Of a DNA stretch of 64,000 nucleotides, positions 1 to 13,600 are shown one piece after another; the first letter of the stretch is position 1; every line of letters starts with the position of its first letter. The stretch comes from Mytilisepta virgata (lineage: Eukaryota; Mollusca; Bivalvia; Mytilida; Mytilidae). The notes beneath the pieces were generated by a model. The model was given only the letters and a program-made list of their open reading frames with translations, was not told where the DNA came from and did no database searches. The DNA lies in the NCBI GenBank assembly GCA_028015205.1, contig CM051514.1, forward strand, positions 31,946,150 to 32,010,149. Direction: 5' to 3'. Made by a program: the position numbers and the translations under genes.

Positions 1-744
1 GTAATGTATAGGGAAGGAAAATAAAATAACCATTTTTTATAGTTACTTCTGTTCAATAAATAAAAGTTGTTTTTATAATATCTAAATGGTTAAGTGATCA
101 GTTGTACGATATTTACAAATATAGTCAGTACGAATTTAAAAATATATTTATAAATATAAAGATATGTTCCTTTCTCAGGGAAGTTTAATTCATATTATAA
201 TTAATGTTTTTCATAAATTTATTGCGAAAAGTGCTAATTGGCGCAAGTTAACCCATGAAATAATCTTTGTTTTGACAATAGTTTTTTGATGTTGCATGCA
301 ATTTTTGCCAAAATCTATAATTTAGTGGTTTGGTGAAAATTTGTTGGTTCCAGAAGACCGAATTTCGCGGTGTATTAATTTTCTACAAATTAGGCTTTTC
401 GTCGTAGATTTAAATTCGTCGTGCTACCCACTAAAATCACAAACACTAGTATCCAAGGAAATAAAATTAAACCACAGTATGATATTAAGATAAAACATAT
501 TATAAATACTGAAAACAAAAACTCAAAACCTGAAAACTCCAAAAATGATTTTACCTATAAAATCAAACGGGGCTGAACAGTTTATTCAAAAATTCAAGTA
601 AGGTCAAATTGAGTTGAAACCCTTTTTGTACAGAATTTCAAAAATTTATACACGGGTAGCAAAAGCACCAAAAATCACAGCATAACCTACATGTAGGCAA
701 TGAGTAGGGTTGCAGGGTGGTACCCTCATCGAATTGCACTTTAC
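1..744. other. No gene seen
   Basis: AT-rich non-coding sequence. If the exon at 745-942 is real, this stretch is the following intron or the rest of the gene. The frame stays open past the proposed donor to about 638 and would add a Cys-rich end, so 745-942 could instead be part of a terminal exon. No repeat was recognised. Confidence 0.4.
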
Positions 745-942
745 CAGAATGGGGATCACCTCGATGATGGCAAATTTCCATGCTTATTTCTGTAACAAAA
801 TTTATTAAACATTTTATTATAAGAAGGGAAATAGCGACAGTTGCCCATATTTTCAATAATCTCTTTTGGTCACTTTGCCATTTGAATTGTTTGTTTATGA
901 TTTCAGCAATTTCGATTTCAACATGTTCGGCCTGAAGCAGAA
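745..942 (-). CDS. Candidate internal exon with one membrane segment (minus-strand gene)
   Basis: Read on the minus strand, an acceptor of the form TTATTTACAG precedes the exon and CTG/GTAAAG closes it. The exon is 198 nt, phase 1 at both ends, and open throughout. The first half is charged (EHVEIEIAEIINKQ, then KWQSDQKR) and is followed by a hydrophobic stretch, IWATVAISLLIIKCLINFV, that could span a membrane. Length and phase match the other minus-strand exons in the window, so it may be a late exon of the same gene or of a neighbouring paralogue. I do not recognise the family. If the donor is not used, the frame continues about 35 codons and ends in a Cys-rich run (TCRLCC, CFCYPC) before a stop near 638. 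Support is exon geometry and hydrophobicity only; no transcript is visible. Confidence 0.45.
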
Positions 943-2740
943 CTGTAAATAAATGACATCTATTTGTACAAAGTATGCCAGAGCTTGCCATACACGGATC
1001 AGACCTTTGCTATTTTGCCATTGTTGTCTTTACTAGCCCTGCACATGTACTTTTAGTGTTTTATAATTAAACTATATATTTTCACGTCAGACATAATATT
1101 CTCTGCATACCGATGAAGCAATTTGAATTCAAGTCAATTTGTTGGTATAGTCTTCATCAACAATATCTAAAACTATAATACTGCAATAAGAGGCTCCTAA
1201 TTGCAAGTGTCCTATGCTATGTATCGTATTCTAAAAATACATTATTCGAGTTGTGGGGTATTAGCCGCTTGTGAGAAACCTAAATATCACGTTGAAAACT
1301 TCACGAAAATATTTCATCGTGAACGTTACATTTGTCTTTGAAAAAGAAATCCTGCTAGGGCTAAAAAAGTAATTTAAAAATGAAATGCTAAGGCAATGTT
1401 CGAAATAAAAAAAGGAAATAAAACAAACAAAGAAATCATAAAGAACAGATAAATTAGTGAATCTCCACTCAATACATTATATAACTTTTCCAAGAGGTAT
1501 TTATTTAAATATGATACCACAAACTTGTCATTAAGGCAAAAATGTTATATTATAAAACTTGTCAAGATATAAATTAAAGAAAAGTAGTAGGATCTATAAT
1601 AATGTTAATGAGACAACAAGACGTAATGATGAAAATGTGTCACATATTCATCAAAAGTTAACAAAAGCTCCTGATTACTTGTAAAAATGAGGAATAGAGG
1701 TAAATGCCCTGTTTAACTTCTTTTTGTAGCATGCTCGAGAATTCCATAGATTAATATTTCATGACATTCTTATGTATGTTTTTGGAGATGGAATTCCGGG
1801 AGTTATCTATTTCTCTGTGAACAGTTGCTATCAAATTAACTTGTTATACATTATACATTTTAAGAAAATAAAGCAACATACATTTTTCGTTTGATTTTTA
1901 TGTATTTGCGTTTGAAAAAAAACATTTCAAATATTTGCCTTATAATTGGTTGGACAAAAATAGCTTTGGATTAGAACGTTCTAAATTTTGAGAGCAATCG
2001 TTTCGTGTATCATATGCACTGCATATACATGAATTAGCATTGCACAGTTCTTGTCAACAGAGAACCTTTGAGAGTTGAATGATGGTAATCATTTAAATAT
2101 GTACAGTTTCAGAAGTTTTTTCATTATAAATAGGATGCGAGCCAGAATGAGTACCAACAGATATTTAGCTAATAATTATATGATATTTTAACCGTTTAAA
2201 AACTCTTTGTGCACACGACCCTGGTTTATATCTACCCAAAACTTTAAAACTCCTGCAAGTCTTTGCATTCCATTGAAAGGGGAGGACATCATCTCTCTTT
2301 TGCAATATTACGCAACAGTTCTGAAATTCCGGTATGCAATATTCTGGGAGCATTGTGCGTATAATGCGTAAATACACAATAATATTGCACGATTATAGAT
2401 AAAGACTGCAGCTTTGACAACCTACTAACTGTAGAAAATTTACCTCTCAGGTGATGTTGTTGTAAACAATTTGAATTCAGATTCTTGTAAGGAACATCGT
2501 TGGGATATGATCATCATAACAATATATTGTAATTTAAAATTTACGTGGTCTTAATTAAACTTGTAAACTTATTCTTATTGCTAAAGCTGCTAGCGCATAT
2601 TCTAGTGAAGAGTTTCTTTATAGTTCTAAAAGACAGACAGAACAGAATTATTTTGTACCTCTTCTGGAACATATGATAAATTTCAAGGAAACTAAATTAA
2701 CAATTAAATATGAAAGATATAATTTTAATTGAAAACTTAC
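943..2740. other. Non-coding, putative intron
   Basis: AT-rich sequence between two candidate minus-strand exons. The only longer reading frame (2165-2377, minus) has no splice context or recognisable motif. No repeat family recognised. Confidence 0.4.
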
Positions 2741-2968
2741 CTCTATAAGTAAATTTTGTTTTATCTGGAGATAAATCTTCTATAATGTGTAATTTGTCAC
2801 TGTTACTACGACAGATACCAAGATGATATGAAGTGGTGTTTGAAATACTGACAGTGTGATAATTTTGACTTCTTTTCCGCAGATTTTCAAAGCAACTTGT
2901 ATCACTTCCGGTCTGTGCTCTATATTTGAAGCCATACGTTAAGGCACAAGAAAATCCAATGCACCAAA
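2741..2968 (-). CDS. Candidate exon, extracellular-type segment with Cys and N-glycosylation sites
   Basis: On the minus strand the exon ends at a canonical donor, AGAG/GTAAGTTTTC, in phase 1. Upstream boundaries that keep phase 1 are an acceptor at 2968 (228 nt) or at 2917 (177 nt). Alternatively this is a first exon starting at the ATG at 2984, whose first 18 residues are mildly hydrophobic and could act as a weak signal peptide. The translated part contains two Cys in its middle (TSCFENL and LGICRSN) and Asn-X-Ser/Thr (SNTTS), which suggests a loop outside the cell. The family is not recognised. The donor is convincing; the 5' boundary is not settled. It lies about 1.8 kb upstream, in gene order, of the membrane exon at 745-942. 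Confidence 0.45.
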
Positions 2969-5009
2969 CTATTGTGTTATACATAGTTTGTAATTAGTTG
3001 CCATTTATCTTAGACAAACACATTTCACAGTAAAAAAAAGTTTTTGTTTTTATTTAAGATAAACACTTTCGAAAATAAGAAAATTTGATATAATTAAAAG
3101 CATAGGAAGTATATCTTCAACATAAAAATCTCTGCACCCATATAATCATGGACAAGTGTTCAAATTAAATACTGACAACAATATCATCGCTTTCCATTAC
3201 GATAAAGAATTATATTATTTACGAAAGCATCAGGCTTGCTACCACAATCCACGCGATAACAGACAAATTTAGATTGGTGTTCATCTCTCTAGGGTATTTA
3301 AACTGTAAAAGAAATATCGATCTAAGGCCCTCTTGTGTCAATTTCATAAACTACTATCGAGAAATATTCTTTAATATTCCTTTACAATATTAATTATTGG
3401 CAAATTACTCAAAACAAATCTCCTGTGTTCTGATAATCTTGTATAGAGAAATTGTAATAGCTTTTTAACTGTCAAATGAATCATGTATGAGACATACTGA
3501 CACATCAATATTACACAATCTATAAAATCTGAAGAATCTTATATAATTTCATGTCATTTAGTTTGTTAATTCTTTAGATATTAAGGAATATCGTTCTCAA
3601 GAAAGTTAACACAATTATTGAGTACACATCTTGATAGAACTAGAATCTCAACTCACTGTAGTGTCAAAACCGGTCATTATGATCTTTTTGTTTCTTAATA
3701 ATGTTAATTTTCTGCATAACAAATTTTTATAAAAAAAATTAAGATGACAAAACTAAATAAACACATTTGCTCTGCGTCAATCAAGATTTCATGTAGTTAT
3801 GATTAGTTCGGCACAGATATGTTTCATATGTTTGTCAACAAGGCTTGATTGATGGCAATATATACTGCTTTAGTTTTGTTATTTTGATTTCATCTGAAAA
3901 TTCAGACATTAAGGCAAGACTGAGGAAGACAGATATGGCCGTTGGGGATCCCCATTGGCTAGACTCTTATTCAAAACACCAATTTTTTTAAAAAGTAATT
4001 CAAATAATCAACGCATCAAACATTTTAAGGACTCAGACTTTCATATAATTATGTAAGCGTGACACCACTGCGAAACATTTTACCTTAGCTACATGTAGGA
4101 TACTACATGTATGCTTTGATATTTTGCGAATTAAAACTCGCCTTATAATATATCGTATTGACTACTGAAATTGTGTTGTATATATATAACTCCCAATGAA
4201 ACATTTCCTTGTAGTTCTCTCCAGGCAGCTCTTGGACTATACCTGACCAGACAACACTCAAAGAAACAATTCCCCATTGAGTATTCCAATATACACAAAA
4301 TGATTGTTTTCAGTCACGTCAAGGCACATTACATTGATTGGTTGGAATCTCAAGCGGTTTGTTTATTATTTTTGAACCGGTTTCATTGTGTATATTGAAA
4401 CATTAATCCTTGCAGTTTTTTTTTTTACCCAAAAGCGTTTATACTTTATAACATTTTTTATTAATTGTTATAAATATTTGATTTTTTTAGATATAATTTT
4501 TTTCCAAATATAAATTATAATCAACATTTTTACTTTTTTTTAAACAATGCTCAGAACCTGATTCCTGAACTCTTGACCCGTCAACAGTTTTGAACTGTTA
4601 GACCGGGTCCAAACTGATGACTGCCTTATTTTGATTGGTTACTATAAAGAACAGCTCCACGTGTAAGTTATAAAGTATAGCAATACCGGTATTGACTGGT
4701 TCCTCGCACAGCTGCTGTTGTCCTCTGACCCAGTCAACAACTGTTTCAGCAAGTTTAACCTGATTAAAAGCTACATAAAACCATTAAAATTTGTTATAAA
4801 ACATTTAATTAATTTTTCTCAAAATTTCAATCACAGATATGAAAAAAGTTATGTGTAAAGGCCAATATATAGTTCACATGTAATAAGCCATGTTAAACAA
4901 AAAACTTATTGACTAGGTATCGAGGGAATAATAAAACTACTATTATTCGAATATGCAGTCAGTAAGTGATTTATTACTTTACCGGTCACCAGTTCTCAGT
5001 ATGGAAACT
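2969..5009. other. Non-coding, nothing recognised
   Basis: AT-rich intronic or intergenic sequence. It holds a 12-bp perfect palindrome (TGGGGATCCCCA at 3943-3954), two TACATGTA octamers near 4090-4110, and two similar direct segments near 4570 and 4720 (TGACCC.GTCAACA.CTG). The frame at 4171-4398 has no motif or splice support. Confidence 0.35.
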
Positions 5010-5178
5010 GTTGTGAAGATCCGCCACCATTGCCAAAGGAAAGACTCTGCGTAGCACCGCCATTCACAGTAACTGGAGTGGATTTTACCGGCGCTGTGAC
5101 AATGAAAAATAACGGTGGACAAACTAGTAAGGACTACATGTGTCAGTACATTTAGAAGTGGTGACCGATTTAAATAAA

Positions 5179-5506
5179 TGTGCTCCGGAAGGGTAAGCAG
5201 TTCCTGCTCCGTATACGGCACCCGTGAAGTCACAAATCGGTTACGACAGTGGGGAAAGGTCCAACATCATCTTAGATATTGGAACACTGTAATGGTCAAT
5301 CAATTCGTGATGACGACCGTAAAATTTGATATCAACTTATCCCTGATAAAACCATGGTTAATAAGCTTTTGTGACAGCAGTAATCCTCTTTGTCGAAAGT
5401 CAGGGTAACTCACGCATGTCCTTGAAAATCGGATATGCTGAGAAACGTAGACGCCATATGCAGGCGATGCTGGTATATTGCTACTCATGAAGGGAAAATT
5501 AACAAT
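5179..5506 (-). mobile_element. Penelope-like element fragment nested in the integrase relic
   Basis: On the minus strand this reads SSNIPASPAYGVYVSQ, CVSYPDFRQRGLLLSQK, then a non-coding tail ending CTGCTTACCCTTCCGGAGCA. The same order occurs at 17440-17730 and across the split relic 51240-51370 plus 62318-62560. It is therefore a short internal piece of the same retroelement family, lacking both the RT core and the terminal tail. It cuts the BEL integrase between its first and second catalytic Asp segments, so it arrived after that element. No clear target duplication could be fixed because both junctions are degraded. Confidence 0.75.
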
Positions 5507-5932
5507 AGAAGATTCGTCATCAGAAAGTCATTACCGAAAACGATGATCTCCGATAATGCTACTACTTACATTGCAGCCGCTAAGTATATAGATGAACTTA
5601 CACGTTCAGCGTCACTTACAGAAACATTTAACAACTATGGAACCACATGGACATTTATTCCCAAAAGTGCATCATGTTACGGTGGCTTTTAGGAACGATT
5701 AGTAGATATTACAAAAAAAATGTAAAAAAGAGTTTTGGACGTTTACGTATCGACATAGAACTTCTAAGGACAATTGTTAGTGAAGTAGAAACTATTCTTA
5801 ACGACCGTCCGTTAACCTACGTCTCATCAGATCATTTGGATGAACCGTTAACGCTATCACGTGTACTTTACGGACGTAGAATCACAACACTACCATACCC
5901 TGACAATAGAGATTTTGAACATTCAACGTATA

Positions 5933-5960
5933 AGCTCACACACGAATCTGTGTGTGAGCT
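5933..5960. repeat. Perfect 11-bp inverted repeat with 6-nt loop
   Basis: AGCTCACACAC and GTGTGTGAGCT flank the loop GAATCT. It lies inside the integrase relic and is probably chance or constraint from the old protein sequence. No further hairpin feature such as a T-run follows. Confidence 0.6.
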
Positions 5961-6365
5961 GTCACGAATGAAAACTCAAATAATTCAACAATTTTGGAAC
6001 AAATGGAAACACGAATATCTTACGTTTCTTCGGGAATACCATCGAAGGACATTCGGACAATACTTGTTGGGGAGGTCGTTCAAGTGTACGAAGACTCGCC
6101 GAGGACAAGGTCGAATCTAGCAGTGATTGACAAATTGAAAATTGGAGGTGATGGGAAAACTAGATCAGCCATAATATGGACAAACAATGGTATAAAGTCG
6201 CGTCCGATTACAAAACTGTATCTTCCTGCAGTGTCAACAATAAGAAACTTTATACTAGACAATGAAATTTATATAGACTGTTCACCTACTTCTAGAAACT
6301 CTAGAAAAGCTAAAAGTGTTGCCACAGAGACGATTAGGAAATGGACAAAAGGAGATAATTCATAA

Positions 6366-8680
6366 TAGAGACTTTACATTTAATTTTTATTTCGTTTTTC
6401 ATAGACTTTAACTTATCTCAAATACATAAGAGTTTTCAGTAATTTTACTTAAAGTATCACTATTGTAATTTAACATTTGAATTTTATCTTTGCGCGGCCC
6501 CAGAATGTTGTGAAGTCCGCTTACTAGACCTTTGGCGTAGCACCCCAATCTATTGTAATGTCACTATAATTGACGTACATCCTTCAGCTTTCTCAATACA
6601 ATTATCAATACAACCAGGCGTATTATATTTAGTTCATGCCATTATCACATGATTATACGATAGAAACTATTGACCTTTTTATAAAATACTAAAATTATTG
6701 TCTTTATTTTTATATAGGAAAACAAACTGAGGTATAATATTATGCACTATTTGTTCTCTCTAATCTATGGTCATACATGTGCCAGTTTAATCATACCAGT
6801 AACGTACTTGATGACGCTAAATCCAGACATTTGCATTGTACATAATCAATTTAAAACCTGAGTTCATTATAAATGTGCCTTTAGAACCAAGTTGGTATCC
6901 GTTGTACCATGTAGAACATATATAAATTTCAATAATGTATTTGCACAACGTAATTAACATTGGGAAAAAAAAATTCAGTAATCTTCGAGGCGGAACATGA
7001 TAAAATATTTGATACAACTTTTAATGCACAAGATATGCACATTTCATAAATTTTCCACTCATCATTGGGGCTCAAGGTCTAAAATGTTAAAAATCAGAAC
7101 AATAATCCAAAAAGTTAAAGAAAATGTGGAAATAAAATGATAAAAGCCAAAACAATCTAAAGACAGAGCTATGTACGAGGTATGAAAGAAAAAAATACCA
7201 ATGCACATAAAATATCATTTATCCACCCTTAAATAGAATCTTTGATGATGAACCTGTCCCGAATAAAAAGTAAAGCCGTTTTTTGTAAAGATTGTAAAAA
7301 TATCTGTAAGTTAAGTATTTTTTTCGTAACATATCATTGCTTTTTCCGATGCTAACACGCGTTTAATTTTTTTCGAAAACAGATTTTCCGTTTTGTGTGA
7401 ACAATTCATTAATTTCTTATTACATTATTATGTCCCTATATACAAATGTGACGTTTTTGAACGTTTGCAAGTTTTGTTGTGATGCATATTAACTTTCAAG
7501 ATATGTTTGCAACGTATGCCATTTTAACAAAGCCATGGAGTTTTTAGCAACAAGAAATCAGTTAATGAAGTACATAAACATACAGCAATAACAATATCTG
7601 TTTTTACTGTTCGCATATCAGGAATTACAAAAGACAATTTCATGACCTGATGAATGCAAAAGAGCAAAAAGAAGAAATTAAATTTCTTCAGAAATATCAA
7701 GATGAATGATTAGTAATAAACACATTCAACAGTTGCATCGGAAAAATTAAAACAAACAAGTTTTATTGCTACACAGAAAGTGTTCACATGGAAGTAAAAA
7801 TGTCACGCCTGAAGTGTTAATTGTGATTTAAGCTCAATTTATGTCATAGAGGAAGTGAATTAAGAGAAAAAACGCATTACCCTGACACTTAAGTACAGCA
7901 AAGGAAAGAAACCCTGCAATTACTAGGAGTAATTTTCCCCGTGTTATTTTTTAAATTTTTATATAGTTCTCAATAGTTTTTAATCTGCCTGTCGGCGTTC
8001 AAAATTTATTTCAAATCAATGGAAAATTCCTTTGATATTGATTACAGTATTTGTCGGCATGATGAGCAGTCGTTAGTGTATACATTTACCATGGATTTGA
8101 TTACATCGACATATTGTGTTCCTCATTATTATACAAAATCTGTATCATATTAATAAATGTAGAAGAAAGACTTGCTAATAATCCGATGAAAACTGTTAAG
8201 GAATGCATTTCCTTTTTCACTTCATTAAACATCTTATAATCTCACAAGTATGATCCTTGAAAATGTCAGACATTGACACCAGCTTTACACTTGTAGAAAT
8301 ATCTGTCTGTTAATTGACTCCCAGTTTTATTTTTAGAACGATTGATACTTATTTATTCACCAAACCTGTCAAACCAACAATTCAGGTACTGGCAGATTAT
8401 GGACAGTTCATGTAATACCAGATTTACGAATATAAGAAGGATAATCATACCATCGGAATTAGTATTTGTAGAAAAATTAAAGTGACTGTGTTGGTTTTGT
8501 AGCGAATGCAATCATGGTTTTCATTTTTATAGGATAGAATCATCAGCATTGTTGAATACGGCTAAAACAAATGACGAAATATCAACATTTTGTTCTTTCA
8601 TTACTATAACTATATCTGTTGTAATGAAGGTATAAAGTACATGTATGTTTTATACACCAGACTGCCAAAATAGATAAGGA
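6366..8680. other. Non-coding, nothing recognised
   Basis: AT-rich sequence without a recognised repeat. A minus-strand frame at 6817-7017 contains a Trp-Tyr stretch reminiscent of an Ig strand (CSTWYNGYQLGSKG), but it lacks convincing splice sites. Confidence 0.3.
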
Positions 8681-8915
8681 AGAGGGGTTGGGTACCAATA
8701 AAACCGGTTTAACCCAATCACTGTTCAGATTCTGTACCAAGTCAGACTATCCTGTCTCTCTGTTGTGTTTAAGTTTTTGTTTTATCCTCGTTTATGTTAA
8801 CTTTTGTCCAGGATTCTTTATGTTGGGTGGGTTAATTAATTCGTATTTCATTGTTGACCTTCCCTCTTATCCATTTTGTTGTTTATCAATACATATTGTT
8901 TGCACATAACCCAGG
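8681..8915 (+). repeat. Dispersed repeat fragment (GGTTTAACCC family)
   Basis: The sequence ACCGGTTTAACCCAATCACTG, a C/T-rich middle, then CATTGTTGACCTTCCCTCTTATCC resembles sequence on the minus strand at 32700-32870 (GTTTAACCCCACCACTG) and the ends seen at 30560-30650, 35610-35700 and 37380-37490. It is probably the 3' non-coding part of a dispersed element. A 73-codon frame spans it but is best read as repeat. Confidence 0.5.
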
Positions 8916-10587
8916 CACATAACATCCATACAACGTATGTTTTTCTAGTTGGTACTTACGCAAATATTTATATGGTTTCTGCTATCTTAAGGTTTCTCTG
9001 GTTTCTTCATACAGTCTTCGTCTTAAGGGCAATAATCTTTAAAAAGTATCCCTGAAGTAAACTGTATTCGTCAATATTGCAATTACGCTAGAAATTGCGT
9101 TATTATATGAATATGGAACGGTTTCTTGGAATAGATATCAAGTTTTAACACAAATACCCATAACAGTAATAGATTTGAATGTTTCTTCCTTCTTTGAAAA
9201 CTGAGAAAAGCTACCATATACGCACATTTAACTTATCACATTTAACTTTTTTTTGTTCACGTCATTACTTACTTCCGGAAAAACAATAGATGATTATGCG
9301 AATGATTTAATTTTTTCACCAATGTCCATTCCATAAGAAGTTCTACTATATAAAACCCTATACAGAAAGCTGAAGCATTAACCTTAACTAGATACATTTA
9401 AACTAGAGAAACAGTTCAAGTTAGAAACATTGGTAGGTTATTTACCAATAATTTAATTTCATTTGAATACTGCATTTTGATTGGCTGAACAACATAGAGC
9501 AACATTGGTTATACTGTATAACCTGGTTTGATCTTGTGACCTCACCAGCGGATTAATCTGTCACTTGTAAATTCAAAAAGTCCCATGTAATTATCGATGC
9601 TGGAATCGAGGAATCATTGTAATTCTTTTTGGAATTTAAATTATAATGAATGTTTCCAATTTTTGAACATGTTATACTTCAATGACCTGGTTTAGGTCAG
9701 TTTATGGCATTCATAAACCGATTCGCGGACAAAATTTATAAATTGCTAAAAATGAAGTTATTCATAAATGATGTGGATTTACAGACTACATGACCTATTC
9801 AAATGATGAAAACCCAGGCATGAGATGCAGAAGTTAGGACGTTAAAGTTCCTAATATGCACATTGCTTTCTTATATGCAGGTTAAGGTGGGGACAAAACT
9901 GGCATGATACCGTTTTCACGTGATGTGCCTCTCACTTTAGGTAAATTCTTCATTCGTTGTAATTTACTTTGTTTTTCGTTAAACGGAAAGCCCACACATT
10001 TTCAAACATATCTTAAGAAAGTTGCATAGCTTTAAAAAAGTCGTATACCTTTGATTAAAGTGTCAGCGGTAACTAGAATATATTCTAAATCGGAGCTACA
10101 AATGTATACTGAAGCATTGTCAGAACTCAGTAGTAACTTGGTATATATATATCAACACACAAAATCTGATTCCTGCAACCTGTTTGACAAATTCAACTTT
10201 AAGTAAAAACGTCAAAAGTAATTTTTATTAAAAAAAAATCAAAGATTTAAAAGTAAGATTTCCGTTTCATCAGACAAAGATGAGTTTTATTGGATTCGGG
10301 AACCATGTTTACACCATAAATTGTTTGGCGTTTTTTTTTTATATTTTGGCATTTCAAAGTTTTGTTAACAAACGTACTAAATAACAGTTAATCCAGAATT
10401 AAGTATTTTAATATATAATTTACCATAAAGCATAATAGCATTACGGATTAATATTTCCGTTTTTACGTGTACAGAAATACATAGGACAGTGGTACTAGAG
10501 TAGATATATTGCGTATATACATCATGTAAATATTTGGTATATTTGAATTGAGTGTTGTGTAACAATTATGTATCTTCTGCTTTTTGT

Positions 10588-10593
<6 letters not shown>
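8916..10593. other. Non-coding, nothing recognised
   Basis: AT-rich sequence, no supported exon or repeat. Confidence 0.3.

Positions 10594-10634
<41 letters not shown>
10594..10634. repeat. (TA)n microsatellite
   Basis: About 20 uninterrupted TA units between CATTG and CTGTACC. Confidence 0.95.
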
Positions 10635-10635
<1 letters not shown>

Positions 10636-13600
10636 TGTACCTTACGTATTTAACAGTGTCAGAATTTTAAAATATGAAAATCTACATGATGCAGAATATT
10701 CATTTATTTAGCTTACATGTACAGAATGCACAAAATGGAATTAAAAGCATTATCAAAACTAAAATTAATTACAAATTACTACGTGATAGGTTTTATGTTT
10801 TACTCTACATCCCTGGTGAATAAAATTCACTTCTTGTCTGTTTGAATCTATAAAACTACAATAAACTGAAGCGTAGAGTTGAATATTTTCAATTTCCCAC
10901 TACTCTTTACATAAACTTAATTAAACTCTTATTTTCGTTCAGTTGGATTATTGTCTTAGAATTCAATTATGAATGTGGCAACTAAGCCTTTGTTTAATGT
11001 TTCATGGCATTAGAAAAGTAGATTTAGATTTAAATTGCATTCTGTTGGCTTATAATCAAGTTAAACTTTAAAACATACAAGTCCTCTGACAAAATTCACT
11101 GAAGTCACATAAAATTTCGTGGAAAGATAGTTAAAGTATCTAAATTACATTGTAGATTCATGTTTTCATATTTTCCAATTTAGTCAAATTCTAAAGGTAC
11201 ATCTTGCAGAAGTATCATTACATTTTGAACAATAAATTTTACGACAGTACCAGATACTAGCAAGTTAGCCCATGATACCATAGGTCGCCTTTAAAGACAT
11301 CTAATCACTAATTGCAATAAACAATCGGATACATGTAACAATTACGATATATGGAATTTTGTTTCAACGTATGCCTCTTCAGTAGTGTTCTATAACCAAA
11401 AACGCATGTAAGTTGGGAGAGGAAAGTGTTAGGTATGTCTGAAAATGAATGGTATCAGTATCTCTCTCTTTTATTATCGTAATGAATGCCAAGTTATATT
11501 CAGATTTCTAATGTCATCTTCAGATCCGCAATCTACAAAGATTCCGGTAAAATTTGAAATTGAATAAAATGTCTTAGTCAATCAAACGTTTGATACAGAT
11601 GGGACATAAAACAGAAATTAGTGACAGCACTAATGGTAGGTTCTAGGAAATATAACAGACAATGCGTCGACATAATACAAAATAACTGTAGAGATTTTAT
11701 GTTTTCCGTCTTAAAAATTCACTAATTATGCTTCATCAAGATTTATCGGTCATTTTGACATTCGAATATGGCCTATATATGTTTTGGTCTACGATTTAAG
11801 ATTTTACACTATTTTGGCGTTAAATACTGCTGGTGGTATAGGGATTGTTGAAATTTGCAAAGATATTGAATCAAAATCACATAATATTTATAATATAGCA
11901 AATTCATAAACGTATAATACACAATCACTCTAGATTTGATAGGCTTAATAACGTAACGACTGGAAAATGAAGACAAACAAAACGTATCTCAGAATGTTGT
12001 TGAAAAAATTCAAATGCCTAAATTAACAAAACGTGAAAGCCAAAAATTATTTATGGAGCGAGAGCTTTGTGCGATAAAGTTATTTCTACAATGAATGTAT
12101 CCAAATTCGAAAATGTCAAGAAAATATATTTTAAAGCTTTGAATTTAACCAAATATAGAAAGTCAAGTAATTAAAGTTGTGATGACTTACATGAGACTTG
12201 AATCATCGATAATCTTCACATATTGTTGTAAAATATTGCATGTACATTTATTCTATGAATGTTCCAGAAAAATATCGCCAATCATACAAGAGAAATGGGG
12301 AAAATCGAAGACAGCAAACATCAAACAAATAGAGAAAAAATAATACTAAAGAATACTAAAAGATTAAAAACAAAAACAAAAACAAAAAACAGATAAACAC
12401 AAATAAAACCTTCGTATTATATAAATCATATGCATCACAAAAATACGATATTAAAAAGACCACCGATGCATCCACTTCAGCTTTATAACTTAATGTTTAG
12501 CTGCAAATAGACGAGGAACAGGGACTGAAATCGAAACTATAACATATGAATTTACATTTAAAATTTGATTCGTTACTGTCGTATATGAAATATGTACGTT
12601 GTATTTCTTGACAGAAAAAAGTGACTTTCACATAAACGTTAAGGTAAGGTTATGTTTTGACTCGTTTATATCATTGCTCCAGAAATTTTACAGTCGTGGT
12701 CACTACCTGACATGACGTTTATATCCCACAAATGAAACACGTCTTGATGGGATTGACCCTTCGCTCTTGACACTCAGCGTGGTTTTTCTCACTTACAATA
12801 TCACAGGTGTCATTACCGGCGATTACCATTCCTGAGCACCTTGTTTCAATCGCGGTTTTTTGTAATAGTTTACATTGAAAGTTCTATAGATTTTTTTTAA
12901 CATTCTTGTTCTGATTCACCTTACTTTGCTGTGTGCCTCTTAAGCCTTACTTTGTGTCATTATTATGTGTTTTTGCTGTTTTAATGTTCTCATGAATTTG
13001 CATTTTCTTTGGTTTTTGCTTTTGTAGAACTTGTCCACTGTCCTATTGCTTCGGTATTCCTACGACATTGTATAACCAAAAGAACATTTTCTTCTTTTAC
13101 ATATATGTAAATCATTATTTGTGTGACAAAACTTTCCTCAGAAGTCGTTCATGACAAATGCAATGTATGTTACATCAACAAATGACGCATGCGACGTGTA
13201 GGTTTGCATATCTAAATTGATACACCTTAGTTATGAGATTTTCCCTCTATCTCTTGTAGCAAACTGATATTGGAGATTTACAGTATATGTAGTCACCTTC
13301 GCATCATCGATATTGAAACTATTGGAATTTACGCCCCTCTGCACAGTACTCATATCCGTCTAGTTTTCCATTGTTGTTTTGAATGCGTTAAAGACATAAT
13401 CTTTTTTTTAAATCTATTTATTTGTCATATTGACGACTTTTTTTATATTTGCAACAAAGTTTATCAATACGAAGTCTCTATTTGACCAATGGATAATATA
13501 TTTTTTGTAAGATTTTAAATTTAAATCCTCATGTTAGATGTAAATTTGTTTTAACATTTACAATGAAGGGTCCTGTTTAATAAACAGAATATGTCACATT

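Larger units (their letters stand above)
5010..6365 (+). pseudogene. BEL/Pao-type integrase relic (core plus DUF5641-like tail), interrupted
   Basis: This is a decayed 3' part of a BEL/Pao pol gene. Segment 5010-5178 reads LPKERLCVAPPF then GVDFTG, the first catalytic Asp region of the integrase core, and continues to VVTDLN. Coding resumes at about 5507 with RRFV.RKSLPKTM and ISDNATT, the second Asp region. Between them lies an unrelated insertion in the opposite orientation (5179-5506). The frame then shifts near 5690, where WYGGFWERL-type residues are damaged, removing the glutamate region from the main frame. From 5730 the text NDRPLTYVSSD and EPLT.S.VL..RR matches the segment after the core. 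The last part (about 6040-6290; VGEVVQVYED, WTNNGIKSRPITKLY) is the DUF5641-like C-terminal domain. At least two frame changes are present and no LTR was found beside it. Confidence 0.8.

Noticed and set aside
6817..7017. Minus frame with WYNGYQLGSKG, Ig-like in appearance
   Set aside because: Too short for an Ig domain, with no paired Cys and no splice sites in phase.
10594..10634. TA run as a possible TATA-rich promoter
   Set aside because: Uniform dinucleotide repeat with no gene start nearby.
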